DNA from: an uncultured Campylobacter sp.
Lineage (GTDB): Bacteria > Campylobacterota > Campylobacteria > Campylobacterales > Campylobacteraceae
DNA length: 5,250 bases
Direction: 5' to 3'
Assembly (NCBI GenBank): GCA_937965895.1
Contig: CALCKS010000186.1
Location: 1-5,250 of the forward strand
Positions 1 to 5,250 of the stretch are shown here, in pieces. The notes under the pieces are model-generated. The model was not told the origin of the DNA, made no database searches, and was given only the letters and a program-made list of their open reading frames with translations. The position numbers and the translations under genes were made by a program. The first letter of the stretch is position 1. Each line of letters opens with the position of its first letter.

Positions 1-289
1 TGTTATTATCTTGCATAAATTTTAAAATTTGATCCGTTTGCTTTGATTTTAAAAGTTTGCGGAAATTTTCCGCAAATGCGTCGTCTTTTATCTGTTTGTC
101 TATATCCCAATATCTAAAAGCAAAGTCGTCTATCTCCTCTTGCGTTACGTATTTGCTTAGCTCGGAACCCGGGATTATCTTGGTATCGGCGGTAACGACG
201 AAACGAGTGGGGCCGGATAGCTTTTCGTAAATAAAATTTACGAAAAAGATGAGAAAAAGAGCGGAGAGGCTAAGTGCGAGTTTGTTCAA
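1..289 (-). CDS. Unrecognised protein with N-terminal membrane anchor (partial, 3' end outside window)
   Basis: I do not recognise this protein. Reading the minus strand from a TTG at 287-289 gives 96 open codons that run off the left edge, so the C-terminus is missing. It begins MNKLALSLSALFLIFFVNF, a short basic start followed by a hydrophobic stretch at about residues 4-20, which suggests a single membrane anchor or uncleaved signal. The rest is hydrophilic and should lie in the periplasm. A charged helical stretch covers about residues 50-96, including QEEIDDF and an RYWD segment. The TTG start is chosen because the Shine-Dalgarno-like AAGGGA at 295-300 sits 5 nt upstream, no ATG lies at the 5' end of the frame, and the hydrophobic segment follows directly. 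It lies 226 nt downstream of the recA operon on the same strand, behind terminator-like hairpins, so it probably has its own promoter. The frame is well supported; the function is unknown. Confidence 0.7.
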   Translation of the reverse strand, partial: MNKLALSLSALFLIFFVNFIYEKLSGPTRFVVTADTKIIPGSELSKYVTQEEIDDFAFRYWDIDKQIKDDAFAENFRKLLKSKQTDQILKFMQDNN

Positions 290-294
290 ATTTA

Positions 295-300
295 TCCCTT
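295..300 (-). promoter_or_regulatory. Ribosome binding site that decides a TTG start
   Basis: AAGGGA on the minus strand lies 5 nt before the TTG at 289-287. It is the main reason for accepting a non-ATG start for the leftmost gene. The context AAGGGATAAATTTGAA is almost the same as the start context of the plus-strand gene at 5236. Confidence 0.6.
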
Positions 301-316
301 AAGTCAAATTTGCGAA

Positions 317-322
317 ATATTA
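317..322 (-). promoter_or_regulatory. Probable -10 box for the leftmost gene
   Basis: TAATAT on the minus strand, preceded by TTTGGC, resembles the Campylobacter sigma-70 -10 element; that genus typically lacks a recognisable -35 box. Transcription would start near 310, about 20 nt before the TTG start codon. It lies downstream of the hairpins that probably end the previous operon, which fits an independent promoter. This is a pattern match only. Confidence 0.4.
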
Positions 323-394
323 GCCAAAGGGCGGTTAAATTTGAGTGAAATTTGGAAAATGTAGGGGTAAATTTGGGCGGGTTAAAGTCAAGGC

Positions 395-423
395 AAATTT
401 GGCTAAATTTAAAAGCCAAATTT
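395..423. repeat. Inverted repeat, 10 bp arms, AT-rich
   Basis: AAATTTGGCT at 395-404 and AGCCAAATTT at 414-423 are perfect reverse complements around a 9 nt loop, AAATTTAAA. The stem is AT-rich and has no T-run on the minus-strand 3' side, so it is a poor intrinsic terminator by itself. It follows directly after the T-run of the stronger hairpin at 424-461. It may be a backup terminator or operator, or simply a result of how often AAATTT occurs here. Confidence 0.45.
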
Positions 424-461
424 AAAAACGCGGCAAAGGCTCAAATTTAACCTCAGCCGCG
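424..461 (-). terminator. Likely intrinsic terminator of the recA operon
   Basis: Read on the minus strand, CGCGGC (461-456) pairs with GCCGCG (434-429). An inner AGG/CCT helix lies across small internal loops, and the loop contains TTAAATTTGAG. Five T residues follow at 428-424. An all-GC basal stem plus a T-run is the classical rho-independent layout. It lies 55 nt after the stop codon of the AMIN-domain gene, the last gene of the operon. Confidence 0.6.
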
Positions 462-480
462 AGAAAATTATCGGTACAAA

Positions 481-507
481 TTTACACGCCCAAAATCGGC
501 GCGTAAA
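481..507 (-). terminator. Hairpin just after the AMIN-domain gene, possible terminator
   Basis: On the minus strand TTTACGCGCC (507-498) pairs with GGCGTGTAAA (490-481) around a 7 nt loop, giving 10 pairs including one G-U. It starts 8 nt after the stop codon. Only TTTG follows, so the T-run is weak. It could be a first, leaky terminator ahead of 424-461, or a structure protecting the 3' end of the mRNA. Confidence 0.45.
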
Positions 508-515
508 GAGCAAAT

Positions 516-1259
516 TTATCTAGATAGCTTTAGCAGATATCCGTCCTGAGTCTTTTCGATCTCGTGCTTGTAGCTGCCGTCGAGGTCAAAAACTACGCGG
601 TAAAATTTGCCGTGCGAGCCAAAAAGCGCCGTTTTAAACGCGCCGCAGTCAAGCTCGTCTTTTCTAGTATTTACGTCCGCTTGAGAGGCGAAGTCGATCA
701 CGACCTTGGTGCCTTTGTCAATCGAGTAGTCCTTTAGCTTCTCGTCGGCCGTGAGGATTTTTATCTGCATCGGGTAGATCTCAAATTTCGTCTGCTTATA
801 GACGATTTGCTTTTGCGGTTGCGGCTTTTCAAGCGGCTTTATGACGACGTCTTTTAGCGGCTCTTGCGTTGTCATATTGCGCTCAGTAGGCTTTGGCGCG
901 ACGTCTATCGCGGCGGCTTTTGGCTCCTCTTTAGTGACCGAGACGTCGGGCTTTTCTACGACGACGGGTACTGCGATCTTACTTAGCAAAAACTCGTCCT
1001 GCCACGAGATGCTTTTGTTTATATCGACGGTTTTTTCCTTGATACTGCCGTCGAGACTTTTGTATTTTAGCGTGACGGAGATGAAGTTTCTAGCGTCGGC
1101 GGGAAATTTGAAATTTTGCTTCTCAAAAGGCGGCAAATTTTCCACGACGTTGCTGCTAGCCATGCTCGCGTTTACATCGCCCGAGGGCGCAAAAGGATTT
1201 TCTCTGCCAAAAGCCAGCCCGCAGGCTAGCGCCAAAAGCCAAATTTTACCGATTTTCAT
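516..1259 (-). CDS. AMIN-domain periplasmic protein, CgpA-like, with three N-glycosylation sequons
   Basis: A 247-residue exported protein. Residues 1-18 form a signal peptide (MKIGKIW, then LLALACGLAFG); the residues before C13 do not fit a lipobox, so signal peptidase I cleavage near residue 18 is more likely. Residues about 98-151 are a Pro/Lys/Glu/Val-rich linker (VEKPDV, KEEPK, EKPQPQK). Residues about 155-245 resemble an AMIN domain, a beta-rich fold that targets proteins to the cell envelope. Three sequons of the PglB type D/E-X-N-X-S/T are present: DVNAS (28-32), DINKS (79-83) and ERNMT (126-130). The position after recA, eno and an FtsB-like gene matches C. jejuni Cj1670c, described as the glycoprotein CgpA. 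Orthology is inferred from position, domain and sequons. It is the last gene of the operon. The ATG is the only suitable start; its GGGGGAG Shine-Dalgarno lies unusually close, 2 nt before the ATG. Confidence 0.88.
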   Translation of the reverse strand: MKIGKIWLLALACGLAFGRENPFAPSGDVNASMASSNVVENLPPFEKQNFKFPADARNFISVTLKYKSLDGSIKEKTVDINKSISWQDEFLLSKIAVPVVVEKPDVSVTKEEPKAAAIDVAPKPTERNMTTQEPLKDVVIKPLEKPQPQKQIVYKQTKFEIYPMQIKILTADEKLKDYSIDKGTKVVIDFASQADVNTRKDELDCGAFKTALFGSHGKFYRVVFDLDGSYKHEIEKTQDGYLLKLSR

Positions 1260-1292
1260 AACTCCCCCGTTTTTAAATTTATAAAGCTAAAT

Positions 1293-3920
<2,628 letters not shown>

Positions 3921-3951
3921 CGGCTTCCTTAAATTTAAAATAATCGGGCTG

Positions 3952-3960
3952 ATTTTATCA
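3952..3960 (-). promoter_or_regulatory. Probable recA operon promoter (extended -10)
   Basis: TGATAAAAT on the minus strand is an extended -10 (TG-n-TAAAAT) in an AT-rich stretch, as is usual for Campylobacter sigma-70 promoters. Transcription would start near 3945, giving a leader of about 25 nt before the recA ATG at 3920, with AAGGA at 3926-3930 as ribosome binding site. No other good candidate lies in the 112 nt gap. Read-through from the methyltransferase gene upstream is also possible, since I see no convincing terminator between them. Confidence 0.5.
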
Positions 3961-4032
3961 AATTTGAGATGAATTTTTGATTATTCGCGTAAATTTGAGA
4001 CGGGTTTGGGCGCGGTCAAATTTAGACCAAAT

Positions 4033-5127
4033 TTACGCTTTTTTTAAAACGTAAAGCAGCTCGCTCACGTGCGTCGGACGGCTGGCTAGATTTCTACTAC
4101 CGCGAAAGGCGTTGTATTTTTGCTCCAAAATTTGCACTTCGCCGAGCTCGGCTAAATTTTGGCTAAATTCCTCGCGCGCGATGAAGCCCTCGGAGTTAAA
4201 CGAGATGAGCACGAATTTAGCTTTTAGCTTTGAAATTAGCTCGAAAAACGCGGGCGCGGCGGCTGATTTTTGATTAAAAACCGAGCGGTTCCAGCCTCTA
4301 GCGATACCAGAAACCCGCGAGATTTCGCTCGGACGCTCGTAACTAGCGATCAAATTTAGCATAAAATAGTTCGAGCCGTAGGGGTGCTGGTTATAGGGCG
4401 GATCAAGATAGACTAGATCAAGCGGCGGCAGCTCGGCGGCAAGCTCATTTGCGTCCCGCCTTTGCACATCAAATTCGACGTTAAAATTTGAAAAAACGGG
4501 TTTAAGCAAGCCGATATCGGCCGTGATGCGAGATAGCGCGTGTTTGCCGCGTCCGCCAAACTGCCCCAGGCCGTCCTTGTTTTTATGAAAGCCCTTGAAA
4601 ATGCCGCTGGTGTTAGCGTGCACGCTAGCTGAATAAAGTAGCGGCGCGATGAAAAAAACGCGCAGCTCCTGCGGCACGAGCGAGTCGATCATCTGGCGCG
4701 CAGTGTCGATGTAGGCGGCGTTTTTCTTCGTGTAAAAGACGCGGTCTTGGGCTGAGATATTCGCCTCGTCTTTTGGCGCGTAAAGCTCGCAGATAAAACC
4801 CTCACGTAAATTTGCGCCGATTTGGCGAGTTAATTTGTCGTGCCAAAAATCAAGCTCTTTTTTAAATTTCGCGTCCGCGTTTGCGAGATAGCATTCGTTT
4901 GTGGCGCGGCTATAAAGCTCTAAATCGTTTGCGACGATGAAATTTGCGTGGGATTTTAGAAACCGCGACACGATACCGCTGCCGCTAAAAAGGTCGCAAC
5001 AGCTTAGCTTTTCTTTGCCGAGCGCCTGTTTTGCGATATTTACGCCTTGTTCGATAAAGCCTAAAAGCGAGCGTTTGTTACCCAGATAAGTTAAAATTTG
5101 CTCTTTTAAATACGCCTGATTTTCCAT
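4033..5127 (-). CDS. D12-class DNA adenine (N6) methyltransferase
   Basis: This enzyme should transfer a methyl group from S-adenosylmethionine to adenine N6 in a specific DNA site. From the ATG at 5127 it has 364 residues. YLGNKR at 14-19 matches the N-terminal motif X of the D12 (MethyltransfD12) class. DLFSGSG at 45-51 is the SAM-binding motif I and DPPY at 242-245 the catalytic motif IV, within YLDPPYNQHPYGSNYF. The region between them is the likely target-recognition part. The C-terminal FRGSRNL also fits the class. The overall look recalls modification enzymes such as M.FokI more than Dam, but I cannot deduce the target site. The frame could extend to a TTG at 5223, but those 32 residues lack motif sequence and would cover the promoter. 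The gene is intact, with no restriction partner in the window, and lies upstream of recA on the same strand. Confidence 0.92.
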   Translation of the reverse strand: MENQAYLKEQILTYLGNKRSLLGFIEQGVNIAKQALGKEKLSCCDLFSGSGIVSRFLKSHANFIVANDLELYSRATNECYLANADAKFKKELDFWHDKLTRQIGANLREGFICELYAPKDEANISAQDRVFYTKKNAAYIDTARQMIDSLVPQELRVFFIAPLLYSASVHANTSGIFKGFHKNKDGLGQFGGRGKHALSRITADIGLLKPVFSNFNVEFDVQRRDANELAAELPPLDLVYLDPPYNQHPYGSNYFMLNLIASYERPSEISRVSGIARGWNRSVFNQKSAAAPAFFELISKLKAKFVLISFNSEGFIAREEFSQNLAELGEVQILEQKYNAFRGSRNLASRPTHVSELLYVLKKA

Positions 5128-5160
5128 ATTTTTCTTTATAAATTCCGCATTTTTATGGCG

Positions 5161-5169
5161 ATTGTAGCA
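5161..5169 (-). promoter_or_regulatory. Probable methyltransferase promoter (extended -10)
   Basis: TGCTACAAT on the minus strand is an extended -10 with TACAAT matching TATAAT at five of six positions, preceded by a T-run. Transcription would begin near 5154, about 27 nt before the ATG at 5127. This placement supports the ATG over the upstream TTG at 5223, which would lie outside the transcript. Confidence 0.5.
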
Positions 5170-5178
5170 AAAATTTAC

Positions 5179-5184
5179 TATAAT
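5179..5184 (+). promoter_or_regulatory. Probable -10 box of the divergent plus-strand gene
   Basis: A perfect TATAAT on the plus strand, preceded by AAAAATTTAC. Transcription would start near 5191, giving a leader of about 45 nt before the TTG at 5236. It lies only 12 bp from the oppositely directed TACAAT at 5161-5166, so the two promoters share upstream DNA. Confidence 0.5.
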
Positions 5185-5235
5185 TTCGCAATTTAGCCGC
5201 GCGCGAAATTTAAAGCGGAGCAAAAAGGATAAAAT

Positions 5236-5250
5236 TTGAAGATTTTTAAG
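5236..5250 (+). CDS. Start of a plus-strand gene (five codons visible)
   Basis: A TTG at 5236-5238 begins the frame MKIFK, which runs off the right edge. The reasons for calling it are the strong AAAAAGGA at 5222-5229, 6 nt upstream, a perfect TATAAT at 5179-5184 at a fitting distance, and a start context nearly identical to that of the leftmost gene. It is divergent from the methyltransferase. Five residues say nothing about function. A restriction enzyme partner is possible but nothing visible supports it. Confidence 0.5.

Noticed and set aside
1221..1259. Lipoprotein signal in the CgpA-like protein (LALAC)
   Set aside because: The residues before the cysteine (A-L-A) do not fit the lipobox pattern L-[AS]-[GA]-C. 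A plain signal peptide cleaved after AFG is more likely.
841..1284. Plus-strand open frame opposite the AMIN-domain gene
   Set aside because: It is the complement of a well-supported gene, has no recognisable domain, and its Ser-rich composition is what an antisense reading would give.
4014..4028. Hairpin GGTC/GACC after the methyltransferase as terminator
   Set aside because: The stem is only 4 bp and no T-run follows on the minus strand. It arises from the AAATTT motif between two short arms.
3921..4032. SOS/LexA-type operator in front of recA
   Set aside because: I see no CTG-N10-CAG or GAAC-N4-GTTC element in the gap, and Campylobacter is known to lack LexA.
5128..5223. Longer start (TTG at 5223) for the methyltransferase
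   Set aside because: The 32 added residues show no family motif, no ribosome binding site precedes the TTG, and the stretch contains both divergent -10 boxes. The ATG at 5127 precedes the conserved motif X at the expected distance.

Overview
The window looks like chromosomal DNA of a Campylobacter from the higher-GC oral group (C. rectus, C. showae, C. curvus or C. gracilis-like). RecA and enolase both have an epsilonproteobacterial character. The gene order recA, eno, FtsB-like gene, AMIN-domain/CgpA-like gene matches the order I recall from C. jejuni (Cj1673c to Cj1670c) and Helicobacter. GC is in the mid-40s percent by eye, and the hexamer AAATTT is extraordinarily frequent. The species assignment is inference.

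Layout, left to right. Positions 1-289 hold the 5' part of an unrecognised membrane-anchored protein on the minus strand (TTG start, end outside the window). Positions 290-515 are a gene-free gap with three consecutive hairpins that probably end the recA operon, plus a likely promoter for the leftmost gene. Positions 516-3920 are a compact minus-strand operon read recA, eno, ftsB-like, AMIN/cgpA-like. recA and eno are 4 nt apart, eno and the ftsB-like gene overlap by 4 nt, and the last two genes are 33 nt apart. Positions 3921-4032 hold the recA promoter region. Positions 4033-5127 encode an intact D12-class N6-adenine DNA methyltransferase, also on the minus strand. Positions 5128-5235 form a divergent promoter region, and at 5236 the first five codons of a plus-strand gene appear before the window ends.

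The operon joins recombination (RecA), glycolysis (enolase), cell division (FtsB-like) and a periplasmic protein with three bacterial N-glycosylation sequons. They probably share a transcript rather than a pathway. The methyltransferase has no restriction partner inside the window. I see no RNA gene, insertion sequence, CRISPR array or prophage. No clearly new system is present. The points most worth following are the AAATTT enrichment, its reuse in TTG start codons, the glycosylation sequons and the orphan methyltransferase.
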